Source of the DNA: JAJRQY01 sp965224435
Lineage (GTDB): Bacteria > Actinomycetota > Acidimicrobiia > Acidimicrobiales > SZUA-35
Assembly (NCBI GenBank): GCA_965224435.1
Contig: OZ245048.1
Location: forward strand, 1,736,001 to 1,800,000
Reading direction: 5' to 3'
Length of the DNA: 64,000 nt
Under the pieces are notes generated by a model. That model was not told where the DNA came from. It did not search any database and was given only the letters and a program-made list of their open reading frames with translations. Position numbers and translations under genes: made by a program. The number at the start of each line of letters is the position of its first letter. Position 1 is the stretch's first letter. Below, piece after piece: positions 51,816 through 58,377 of the stretch.

Positions 51816-52130
51816 ATGAGAAAAATGATTGTGGCAGCAGGTTTAGTCGCCGGGTTAACCGGCGGATTCATAGGTGTGGCGGGTGCTCAAGTTCCGTATC
51901 CGGACGACACTCCGAACCCTGATTCGGTAGATCCTGACGTTCTCCCAGAGGAATCGACTGACCCGGCCGTGGTTGAGTCAGCGGGAACGCCTGGTGTTGA
52001 AGTCAAGGGCAAACAACAGCTTCCCGTGACCGGAACCGATGCTGCAGGTCTGGCCGCCATTGGCGCCATCCTCGTCGGTGGTGGAGCAGTCCTGGTGTGG
52101 CGCTCCAAGGGTGCAGAAGTCGAGGCGTAG
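51816..52130 (+). CDS. small LPxTG-type surface protein
   Basis: The 104-residue product has a signal peptide (MIVAAGLVAGLTGGFIGVAGA), a short acidic, Pro/Asp-rich middle of about 40 residues, and a cell-wall sorting signal: LPVTG, the hydrophobic segment AAGLAAIGAILVGGGAVLVW and a positive tail RSKG. A class of sortase should cleave it between T and G and fix it to the wall. Almost nothing remains outside the sorting signals, so it may act as a small wall decoration. AAGGG lies 6 bases before the ATG. No sortase gene is in the window. A perfect hairpin follows. Confidence 0.85.
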   Translation: MRKMIVAAGLVAGLTGGFIGVAGAQVPYPDDTPNPDSVDPDVLPEESTDPAVVESAGTPGVEVKGKQQLPVTGTDAAGLAAIGAILVGGGAVLVWRSKGAEVEA

Positions 52131-52155
52131 TCCTTCGCCCACAACTTGAGATCTT

Positions 52156-52189
52156 CGATGATGCCTTCTCCTTGGAGAAGGCATCATCG
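52156..52189. terminator. perfect 16-bp inverted repeat, bidirectional terminator
   Basis: CGATGATGCCTTCTCC pairs with GGAGAAGGCATCATCG around a TT centre. It lies between the convergent LPVTG gene (ends 52130) and menG (ends 52193), touching the menG end. No long T-run follows, so termination efficiency is uncertain, but position and strength suit a shared terminator. Confidence 0.7.
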
Positions 52190-52192
52190 CGT

Positions 52193-52891
52193 TCAGGCTT
52201 GGCGGGTAGCGCTGAAGAGTTGGGAGAGACCACCTGTTAGTTGGCGCCGTTCTTGGTGCTGGAAACCAGCGTCGGCCAAGAGCTCAAGCATCTGCTCGGT
52301 CGGAGGAAGGTAGGAAACCGAGCGCGGTAGATAGCTGTAGGCATTCTTATCGGACAACAGACCTCCGACGAAGGGCACGACCTTGTTGAAGTAAATGCCA
52401 TGGCCAAAGGCTAAGAAACGATTGTCCGGTTGAGAGACGTCCAGTAGCCCGATGCGGCCGCCGGGACGAATGACCCGAGCCAATTCGACGAAGAACACCT
52501 CCAGGTCAACCAGATTACGGAGGGCAAACCCGCAAACGGCGGCATCGACTGACCGATCAGCAAGGGGCAATGCCAAGAGGTCTCCTTGCAGCAGGGGGGC
52601 ATCGGTTCTTGCGGCCTTGAGCATGCCCAGAGACAGATCAACACCGAGAACATGATGTCCCGCCTTGCTCAGTTCGCGGCAGAAGTCGCCGGTGCCGCAA
52701 GCCAGATCAAGCACGGTTGACTGGCCCTCCAGCTGGAGCGATTCGATAGTTTTCTTGCGCCAGCCGACGTCCATGCGAAAGGTCATGATCCGATTTACAA
52801 GGTCGTACCTGGGGGCGATGGAATCGAAGAGCGACCGCACTGCTGTCCGTTTCTCGTCGCCTTCTGGAAGATACTCACTAGGCATGCTCAT
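52193..52891 (-). CDS. menG: demethylmenaquinone methyltransferase
   Basis: The 232-residue UbiE/MenG-family enzyme contains VRSLFDSIAPRYDLVNRIMTFRMDVGWRKKTIESL, the SAM site VLDLACGTGDFCREL, GVDLSLGMLKAA, and FALRNLVDLEVFFVELARVIRPGGRIGLLDVSQP, which are family signatures. It methylates the quinone ring in the last step of menaquinone synthesis, as expected for an actinobacterium without ubiquinone. Two in-frame ATGs (52891 and 52885) are possible starts. It is divergent from the phosphatase gene with only 32 bases between the starts. Confidence 0.93.
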   Translation of the reverse strand: MSMPSEYLPEGDEKRTAVRSLFDSIAPRYDLVNRIMTFRMDVGWRKKTIESLQLEGQSTVLDLACGTGDFCRELSKAGHHVLGVDLSLGMLKAARTDAPLLQGDLLALPLADRSVDAAVCGFALRNLVDLEVFFVELARVIRPGGRIGLLDVSQPDNRFLAFGHGIYFNKVVPFVGGLLSDKNAYSYLPRSVSYLPPTEQMLELLADAGFQHQERRQLTGGLSQLFSATRQA

Positions 52892-52923
52892 ACATGACAG
52901 GCTAGGGGCACTACTGTGTTCGG

Positions 52924-53457
52924 GTGGAACCTCGCCGAGTGCTCTTTGTTTGTACCGCCAATATCTGTCGTAGCCCGACAGCGGAGCTGCTTGCTCGTGA
53001 TCGATTTGGTGAGGACACGGTCATGTTTCGGTCCGCTGGCCTGCTCGAGAGCGGCAAGGAAATGCCTAAGGAGCTGGGAGAGATCCTTGGTGAGAAGGAC
53101 ATTTCGACGGCCGCTCACCGAAGCAACCAACTCGAAGCAGAGACACTTGGAGCAGCCGAGCTGATCCTGACTATGGAAGGTCGGCACGTCCAAGAGATCG
53201 CGATCTCATTTCCCGAAGTCTTCGCCAAGACAATGCCTTTACTCCAGGCAGCATCGCTGATCCGCGACGGCTACTCAGTTGAACGCCTGTTGGAAGCCCT
53301 CCAGTACCGCGACGGTGCAGAATACCTTTCCTCGGAATGGGACGTGAGCGATCCGTATAAGCGCGGCAAGCGTCAATATCGCAAGATGGTAGGCCAGGTC
53401 GACGAGCTGATCGAACGTGTTGTCGGCCCACTGGCTCGAGCCCACGTCAACGCTTAG
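52924..53457 (+). CDS. low-molecular-weight protein-tyrosine phosphatase
   Basis: The 177-residue product has the P-loop VLFVCTANICRSPTAELLA (C-x5-R-S) near residue 9 and the general-acid DP in EWDVSDPYKRG near residue 140. It is somewhat longer than the usual 150 residues, with added helices in the middle. It most probably dephosphorylates the C-terminal tyrosines of the BY-kinases at 28778 and 37833, as Wzb/Wzc pairs do (family knowledge plus inference). The start is GTG. It lies outside the EPS locus proper. Confidence 0.9.
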   Translation: MEPRRVLFVCTANICRSPTAELLARDRFGEDTVMFRSAGLLESGKEMPKELGEILGEKDISTAAHRSNQLEAETLGAAELILTMEGRHVQEIAISFPEVFAKTMPLLQAASLIRDGYSVERLLEALQYRDGAEYLSSEWDVSDPYKRGKRQYRKMVGQVDELIERVVGPLARAHVNA

Positions 53458-53785
53458 CCTGTCGAGTCGATCGATGGATAATTTGCGTTGTTCGTTCGCA
53501 TAAACGCGGGCTTCGCAATTGATCGCAAAAACCGATAGCGCAATGGCGGGCGTAAAGCTTTCAACAAATTGTTCGAAAATTTGAAAATCGACAGCCTGTC
53601 GGCGAGCAATTTCGATTGGCCGGGCTATCTTGTAGGCCGAACGGGAAGCCAGGCTATGCCTTGGCCATCGTTCAGCTGGCCCCGGGAATGCCGCCGCCCC
53701 CCGGGGCCAGCACTATTTTTGTGCTGCTGGCGGAGAAACGCCCGGGTGGGTTATGAGTCGCCGTGAGTCAACCGGCGAAGCTCTT
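53458..53785 (+). other. 328-base convergent intergenic region
   Basis: No credible protein gene. GATAAT at 53477-53482 could be a -10 element. An A/T-rich dyad (CAAATT/AATTTG) lies near 53562-53584, and a very strong GC hairpin followed by TATTTTT lies at 53675-53720. A short non-coding RNA ending at that hairpin is possible. Confidence 0.45.
53675..53720 (+). terminator. 12-bp GC hairpin followed by a T-run
   Basis: GCTGGCCCCGGG (53675-53686) pairs perfectly with CCCGGGGCCAGC (53700-53711). The loop contains CCGCCGCCC. ACTATTTTT follows on the plus strand. A competing CAGCAC/GTGCTG hairpin starts at 53709. It ends plus-strand transcription coming from the phosphatase gene or from a small RNA. 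Confidence 0.7.
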
Positions 53786-54247
53786 CTAGCCGGCGTAGTA
53801 GCGGAAGACCACAGCGGCAACGCACGACGGCTTGGCTGAGTCTTCGACTTCGAAACTCAGCTCGATGGTGCATTGGCAGCCACCGTCAATTTCCTTGACC
53901 TCTTTGACTGTTGCTCCCATATGGAGCCGCGAGCCGACGGGAACGGGGGAGGGGAATCGGACCTTTTCGGTGCCGTAGTTCACTCCCATCACGAAGCCGG
54001 TAGCCACCAGCACCTCTGGGAGGAGTCGGGGAGCCAATGACAAGGTGAGGTAGCCATGGGCGATTGGCCCGCCAAATGGTGACTCGGCCTTGGCTCGTTC
54101 GACATCAACGTGGATCCATTGATGGTCACCGGTGGCCTCAGCAAAGGTGTTCACCATCTCCTGGGAGATCGTGATCCACTCGCTGTAGCCAAGGTGCTGA
54201 TCGATGATTCCTTGTAGTCCTTCAATGCCTTCAACTTGAGTTGTCAT
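53786..54247 (-). CDS. MaoC-family (R)-specific enoyl-CoA hydratase-like protein
   Basis: The 153-residue single hot-dog protein contains the hydratase-2 motif FAEATGDHQWIHVDVERAKAESPFGGPIAHGYLTLSL, including the catalytic Asp/His (GDHQWIH). VNYGTEKVRFPSPVPVGSRLHM follows. It probably hydrates a trans-2-enoyl-CoA in fatty-acid or polyester metabolism. It stands alone between convergent and divergent neighbours. The ATG start is at 54247. Confidence 0.9.
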   Translation of the reverse strand: MTTQVEGIEGLQGIIDQHLGYSEWITISQEMVNTFAEATGDHQWIHVDVERAKAESPFGGPIAHGYLTLSLAPRLLPEVLVATGFVMGVNYGTEKVRFPSPVPVGSRLHMGATVKEVKEIDGGCQCTIELSFEVEDSAKPSCVAAVVFRYYAG

Positions 54248-54309
54248 GGCCGAAGGCTAACCCAACTGTCGGAGACAGACGCCACTCGCGTGCACGGGGA
54301 CATCATCGG

Positions 54310-55350
54310 TTAGGAGGGTCGTTTCCGAAGCTTGACCGGCGTTGCTTCCTGATTGGCGCGAAGCTGCCCGCAGGCAGCATCGATCTCATTGCCACGGTTG
54401 CGTCGGACGGTCACATTGACACCAAGAGAATCCAACTCACTGGCGAAGTCTCTGATTCGGCCAGCCGGGCTTCCAACGGTTGGCCAACCCGGAGTTGGAT
54501 TGAGAGGAATGAGATTGACGTGGGCCGCTGCCTTGCGGGCGACGTCGGCTAGCTCCTTAGCATCGCTGGAGCGGTCATTGACCCCATCAATCATGGCCCA
54601 CTCAAAGCTCACTCGCCGGCCGGTCTTGTCTCGAAACTCGCGTGAAGCATCAACAATCGCTTCGATTGGGTGCTGCTTGTTGACAGGTACCAGGCTGGTT
54701 CGCAGCTCGTTGTTCGCCGCGTGGAGCGAGACGGCAAGACCGACTTGGAGGCCCTCTTCAGCAAAGCGTCGCATTTGGGGCACGAGCCCGACTGTGGAAA
54801 CCGTGATCTTTCGGGCTCCGATGCCGATGTCGTCAATGATCCGACGAATGGACTCGATCACACGATCGTAGTTAGCGAAGGGTTCTCCCATCCCCATGAA
54901 CACAATGTTGGACAGGCGGCGAGGTTTTGCTTCGTTTCGGGCGAGCACGACCTGTTCCAGAATCTCCCCTACGGTCAGGTTGCGTTGATAGCCGGCCTGA
55001 CCGGTGGCGCAAAACCCGCAGGCCATGGCACAACCGGCCTGGCTGGAAACACAGATGGTTGAGCGCTCCGGGTAGTGCATTAACACGGTTTCGATAGCGG
55101 CATCACCGGACATGTTCCAGAGACTCTTGATTGTCAACTCATCTTCTGACACCGAGCGGGTCGTGAGGTCCAGGGCCGGGGTAAGACTTGTCGCCAACTG
55201 TTCACGCAAAGCCTGTGGCAAGGTGGAGATTTCTGAGGGGACGAGACCCTGGTCATAGAGCCCCTTCCAGATCTGATCCACCCGGTATCGAGGCTGCTCG
55301 CTCAGCAAGTCTGTGAGGGCGTCCCGATCAAGGTCCCAAGGTGAGGTCAT
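54310..55350 (-). CDS. rlmN: 23S rRNA/tRNA adenine-C2 methyltransferase
   Basis: The 346-residue radical SAM enzyme has the cluster motif SSQAGCAMACGFCATGQAGYQRNL, the NIVFMGMGEPFANYD segment, KITVSTVGLVPQMRRFA, and the second catalytic cysteine near the end (GNEIDAACGQL). It methylates A2503 of 23S rRNA and A37 of some tRNAs. The start at 55350 (MTSPWDLDRDAL) is preferred over 55383 because the family begins near there. It is divergent from the VIT1-type transporter gene by 49 bases. Confidence 0.95.
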   Translation of the reverse strand: MTSPWDLDRDALTDLLSEQPRYRVDQIWKGLYDQGLVPSEISTLPQALREQLATSLTPALDLTTRSVSEDELTIKSLWNMSGDAAIETVLMHYPERSTICVSSQAGCAMACGFCATGQAGYQRNLTVGEILEQVVLARNEAKPRRLSNIVFMGMGEPFANYDRVIESIRRIIDDIGIGARKITVSTVGLVPQMRRFAEEGLQVGLAVSLHAANNELRTSLVPVNKQHPIEAIVDASREFRDKTGRRVSFEWAMIDGVNDRSSDAKELADVARKAAAHVNLIPLNPTPGWPTVGSPAGRIRDFASELDSLGVNVTVRRNRGNEIDAACGQLRANQEATPVKLRKRPS

Positions 55351-55399
55351 GCCCGCCAGGCTAGAGCCTAAAGCAGGGCTCAAGCCCTAGAGTTGTGAC

Positions 55400-56110
55400 A
55401 TGAGTTCTCACTCGGTCGCTCCCGCCCATCTGCATGAGCATCGAGACGTTCAGGGTGGCGCGGCCCGAGCCGCGGTCTTTGGCGTCAGTGACGGACTAGT
55501 CTCCAACGTTGGTCTGATTCTCGGTGTGGCCGGGGCCTCGACGAGCTCGAACGCGGTGCAGGTCGCTGGCATCGCAGGTCTGGTTGCCGGAGCAATCTCG
55601 ATGGCGGCGGGCGAATACAACTCCATGCGGGTTCAAGCCGACTTGTTTGAGCGGGAGATATCTCTGGAGCGTCGAGAGTTGGAGCGCAACCCTGCGGGCG
55701 AAGCAGAGGAAATGGCTCATCGGTACGTGAGTCGTGGCCTCGATCCGGACCTGGCTCGCGAGCTAGCTGATGACCTCATGGATAAGCCCGAGGTTGCTCT
55801 GGAATTCCACGCCCGTGAAGAAATCGGTGTGAGCCCCGATGACCTTGGCTCGCCCCTCAGCGCCGCCGGCTGGTCGCTTGTTGCCTTCTCCCTCGGTGCG
55901 CTGACCCCGCTGCTTCCGTGGTTTTACACCGATGGCACGACAGCCGTGCTCGCTTCCATGACACTTGCTCTTGTTGCCGCTGTCGTCATTGGCCTGAGCA
56001 TCAGCCATTTCACCGAAGGCTCACGAGTGAAAGCAGTCGGACGCCAAGTGCTCTTCACCGCGATCCCGGCCATGATCACGTACTCGATTGGTTCCCTGAT
56101 CGGGGCTTGA
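55400..56110 (+). CDS. VIT1/CCC1-family iron/manganese transporter
   Basis: The 236-residue product has five membrane segments. The family core is AAVFGVSDGLVSNVGLILGVAGA, followed by GLVAGAISMAAGEYNSMRVQADLFEREI with the metal-binding GEY. A cytoplasmic helical hairpin (ELERNPAGEAEEMAHRYVSRGL) precedes the last three segments ending ITYSIGSLIGA. It probably exports or stores divalent metals. Its last 35 bases overlap the end of mshD on the opposite strand. Confidence 0.93.
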   Translation: MSSHSVAPAHLHEHRDVQGGAARAAVFGVSDGLVSNVGLILGVAGASTSSNAVQVAGIAGLVAGAISMAAGEYNSMRVQADLFEREISLERRELERNPAGEAEEMAHRYVSRGLDPDLARELADDLMDKPEVALEFHAREEIGVSPDDLGSPLSAAGWSLVAFSLGALTPLLPWFYTDGTTAVLASMTLALVAAVVIGLSISHFTEGSRVKAVGRQVLFTAIPAMITYSIGSLIGA

Positions 56111-57041
56111 GCCAGCGCCAGGACCGGTCGGTTCTGGTGATGTGAAAGCCGAGACGTTCATAGGTTGCCAAGGCCGGTTGGTTGTTGGCCTCGACATAAA
56201 GCATGGCAGTATCCAGCCCTTGCTGGCTGAGCCAGTACAGCCCGGCGGCCGTCATTGGGCCACCGAGGCCTTGGCCATGAAAGGCCGGATCGACGCCAAT
56301 GACGTAGATTTCGCCCAATGGTGGTTGTTGATGGATCCTGGTCCAGCAGAACCCGGCTAACTCATTGTTAACTTCGTAGAGTCGAATTCCCTCGGGCTGA
56401 ACCCAACCCTGATCGAGGCCGGACTGAAATCTGGTTGCGCTTTGGCCTCCTTGATCCGGATGTTGGGCAAAGGCTCGATTGTTCAGAAGTCGAAGGGCTT
56501 CATCATCTGAGCCGGGTACGAACGCCCGAGTCAGCAGCGGTTCGCCTCCAGCGAGCACATCAGCCATTGGCGCTCGCATCTGGTGGAGCGCTCGGTGGGG
56601 TTCAAACCGTGGGCCAGACTTGGCTATCAGGTGGGAGGGGCTGAGATCGGCCAAGTCGTCGTGCCAGTCGAAGCTCGGCTTGGCCCACACAAAGACGTCG
56701 GTGTCATCTGCACGACTGTCATCGGTTCGTGAGAGCTCGTCGCTGAGGAGGGTGAGGAGCTCAGCTATCGCTGCTATTGGGTTGTGGTGATCGGAGTCAA
56801 CCAGGGCGTCAAGATGAAGCTGTCCACCCGCGATTATCCCTCCGACGAAAGCTGTGAGATCCCCATCTTCCCTCGGCAACCCTGCGGCCACGAACAGCTC
56901 ACGCGCTTGGCGGAGATCGTGCTCCCATGCCTGGTCGAAGCGGTCATCAGCGAGACCAGGTGGCATCGAACGGACTACGAGACGGCGAAGTTGCTCCGGT
57001 AGTGCCGGATCATTGGATCGAAGCATCTGAGGAAGAGTCAT
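56076..57041 (-). CDS. mshD: mycothiol synthase
   Basis: The 321-residue product has two GNAT domains. The C-terminal domain holds LLNNRAFAQHPDQGG, GFCWTRIHQQPPLGEIYVIGVDPAFHGQGLGGPMTAAGL and TAMLYVEANNQPALATYERLGFHI, characteristic of MshD. It acetylates Cys-GlcN-Ins in the last step of mycothiol synthesis, a marker of Actinobacteria. The N-terminal domain is more divergent. The ATG at 57041 is preferred over the upstream TTG. It converges on the VIT1-type gene with a 35-base overlap. Confidence 0.92.
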   Translation of the reverse strand: MTLPQMLRSNDPALPEQLRRLVVRSMPPGLADDRFDQAWEHDLRQARELFVAAGLPREDGDLTAFVGGIIAGGQLHLDALVDSDHHNPIAAIAELLTLLSDELSRTDDSRADDTDVFVWAKPSFDWHDDLADLSPSHLIAKSGPRFEPHRALHQMRAPMADVLAGGEPLLTRAFVPGSDDEALRLLNNRAFAQHPDQGGQSATRFQSGLDQGWVQPEGIRLYEVNNELAGFCWTRIHQQPPLGEIYVIGVDPAFHGQGLGGPMTAAGLYWLSQQGLDTAMLYVEANNQPALATYERLGFHITRTDRSWRWLKPRSGNQSST

Positions 57042-57117
57042 CGTCAACGCAGCCTAGTAGTCGGACCGCTCCGCACTAACCTCCGGCTTTCTCGTTCAAC
57101 TCAACTAGTCTCCACCT

Positions 57118-57777
57118 ATGGCCAGACCCCGCACCCCAAAAGGCAGAGCACAGCGAACGAATGAGCGGCTGACACTGCTCTACCCCGAGGCGCTTTGTGA
57201 GTTGGATCACACCACTTCCTTCCAGCTGCTGATCGCCACCATCTTGTCGGCCCAGGCCACAGACGTTGGTGTCAACAAGGCCACTCCTGGTTTATTCGCC
57301 CACTACCCGGACGCCGAGAGTATGTCTGAAGCCAGCCAGGAAGACGTCGAAGCACTCATCAATTCGCTTGGCTTGTTTCGCAACAAGGCGAAGAGCGTGA
57401 TCAAGTGTGCCAATCAGCTGATGGACCACCACGATGGTCAGGTACCAACGTCGATGAAGGATCTGGTGGCCCTCGCCGGAGTTGGTCGCAAGACGGCGAA
57501 TGTGGTTCGCAGCGTTGCCCTTGATCTTCCCGGCTTGCCGGTGGACACCCACGTGCTTCGACTGAGTCAGCTTCTGCATCTGACTACGTCACTGCCAGAA
57601 CCGCAACAGCGCGACGCCGTCAAGGTTGAGCTGCTGCTGAACCCGATGGTGCCAGCGGCTGAGCGCGGTTCGTTCAGCTTGCGGATGATCTTGCATGGCC
57701 GTCGAGTCTGCATTGCCCGGCGTCCTCAGTGCGAAGAGTGTGTGCTTAGCGACTTTTGTCCGTCCAGCACTGTCTGA
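57118..57777 (+). CDS. nth: endonuclease III
   Basis: The 219-residue product has the helix-hairpin-helix LVALAGVGRKTANVVRSVAL with the catalytic lysine, PGLPVDTHVLRL with the catalytic aspartate, and the C-terminal iron-sulfur cluster ligands in CIARRPQCEECVLSDFC (C-x6-C-x2-C-x5-C). It removes oxidised pyrimidines from DNA. It is divergent from mshD by 76 bases. Its stop lies in a 12-base tandem repeat. Confidence 0.95.
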   Translation: MARPRTPKGRAQRTNERLTLLYPEALCELDHTTSFQLLIATILSAQATDVGVNKATPGLFAHYPDAESMSEASQEDVEALINSLGLFRNKAKSVIKCANQLMDHHDGQVPTSMKDLVALAGVGRKTANVVRSVALDLPGLPVDTHVLRLSQLLHLTTSLPEPQQRDAVKVELLLNPMVPAAERGSFSLRMILHGRRVCIARRPQCEECVLSDFCPSSTV

Positions 57778-57819
57778 AGGTCAGTTCGAAGATCAGTCTG
57801 AAGATCAGCTCGACATCAT
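57772..57819 (+). repeat. 12-base tandem repeat across the nth stop codon
   Basis: Starting at the stop codon, TGAAGGTCAGTT, CGAAGATCAGTC and TGAAGATCAGCT follow each other with one to three differences, and a fourth degenerate copy begins. The 24-base super-repeat gives a second TGA in frame with nth. It lies between nth and the C-rich hairpins. Confidence 0.75.
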
Positions 57820-57913
57820 CAATCCCAGGGGATCGACGGTGCTGGAATTTTCATAGATTGCTCGGTCAGTGAGAAAAGTAGGTGAGATCACCCACTGGTC
57901 TCACGATGTCACC

Positions 57914-58019
57914 TAGGTTACCGATACCAGGTTCCCGCCACCTGGTAAATGCTGCTGGGGGGATCCGCCGCCCGCCAGTAGCTCCACAGGCGCCCCTTTG
58001 GGGCGTCTGTGTGATTTTT
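57914..58019 (+). ncRNA. possible small RNA with two C-rich-loop hairpins and terminator
   Basis: Three consecutive hairpins are seen. TACCAGGT/ACCTGGTA (57925-57947) has loop TCCCGCC. GCTGCTGG/CCAGTAGC (57951-57982) has a loop ending CCGCCGCCCG. The terminator hairpin CACAGGCGCCCC/GGGGCGTCTGTG (57985-58011) is followed by TGATTTTTC. Two hairpins with C-rich loops before a terminator recall the actinobacterial 6C RNA, but the loops do not hold six consecutive C, so this is only a resemblance. It could also be the terminator region of nth. Confidence 0.35.
57985..58019 (+). terminator. Rho-independent terminator
   Basis: A 12-bp stem with one G-U pair, loop TTT, followed by TGATTTTT on the plus strand. 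It ends transcription from nth or from the candidate small RNA just upstream. Confidence 0.85.
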
Positions 58020-58020
58020 C

Positions 58021-58046
58021 GGGTAAGTAAGTCGGGTTAGTAGGTC
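58021..58046. repeat. 13-base tandem duplication
   Basis: GGGTAAGTAAGTC is followed by GGGTTAGTAGGTC (11 of 13 identical), directly after the terminator and 11 bases from the end of the small minus-strand gene at 58058. It is one of several short tandem duplications in this intergenic stretch. Confidence 0.7.
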
Positions 58047-58057
58047 GGGCAAGCGCC

Positions 58058-58246
58058 CTAGATGATTGCCCGCCGGGTGGCCTTCTCGAGACGACGAAAG
58101 GCCATGTGTAGTTGGCGTTCCACCTCCCGGAGCTCGGAGCCAACCTCGTCATCATCGTCAAGATCGCGAGAAACGTCTCGTAGGCGGTCAATCACTTCTT
58201 CCAGTGACAATTCAATTGATCCAAGGGCACTGACGTCGATTGCCAT
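58058..58246 (-). CDS. small hypothetical protein, coiled-coil-like
   Basis: The 62-residue product begins MAIDVSALGSIELSLEEVIDRL and continues with a highly charged, mostly helical stretch (DVSRDLDDDDEVGSELREVERQLHMAFRRLEKATRRAII). There is no signal or membrane segment. GGAGG sits 4 bases before the ATG on the minus strand, a strong ribosome binding site that supports a real gene. It is divergent from hisD by 131 bases. The family is not recognised; the amphipathic pattern suggests a small helical adaptor or oligomer. The function is unknown. Confidence 0.65.
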   Translation of the reverse strand: MAIDVSALGSIELSLEEVIDRLRDVSRDLDDDDEVGSELREVERQLHMAFRRLEKATRRAII

Positions 58247-58318
58247 GAGTCCTCCAAATTCGCACCGCTAGCAGGGCGACGTACGGTAGCGTCGAGCCGC
58301 AGCGGCTGGGCAACCAGC

Positions 58319-58372
58319 CAGCAACACTGTCCAGGAGAAGACAACTCTGTCAGCAATACCGTCCAGGAGAGA
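58319..58372 (+). repeat. tandem duplication of the hisD ribosome-binding region (32-base period)
   Basis: CAGCAACACTGTCCAGGAGA (58319) recurs as CAGCAATACCGTCCAGGAGA (58351), 18 of 20 identical. Each copy contains AGGAGA. Only the second lies at a useful distance (6 bases) from the GTG start of hisD at 58378. Confidence 0.75.
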
Positions 58373-58377
58373 ATCTG

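Noticed and set aside
53569..53766. 65-codon open frame in the intergenic region
   Set aside because: It runs through the strong terminator hairpin, has no ribosome binding site and no protein-like pattern.
55389..55413. Start-region duplication before the VIT1-type gene (GAGTTGTGAC/GAGTTCTCAC)
   Set aside because: Only about 9 of 12 bases match and the upstream copy has no start codon, so it was not counted with the four clear cases.
57914..58011. Firm assignment as 6C RNA
   Set aside because: Loops are C-rich but lack the six consecutive C that define the family; kept only as a resemblance.
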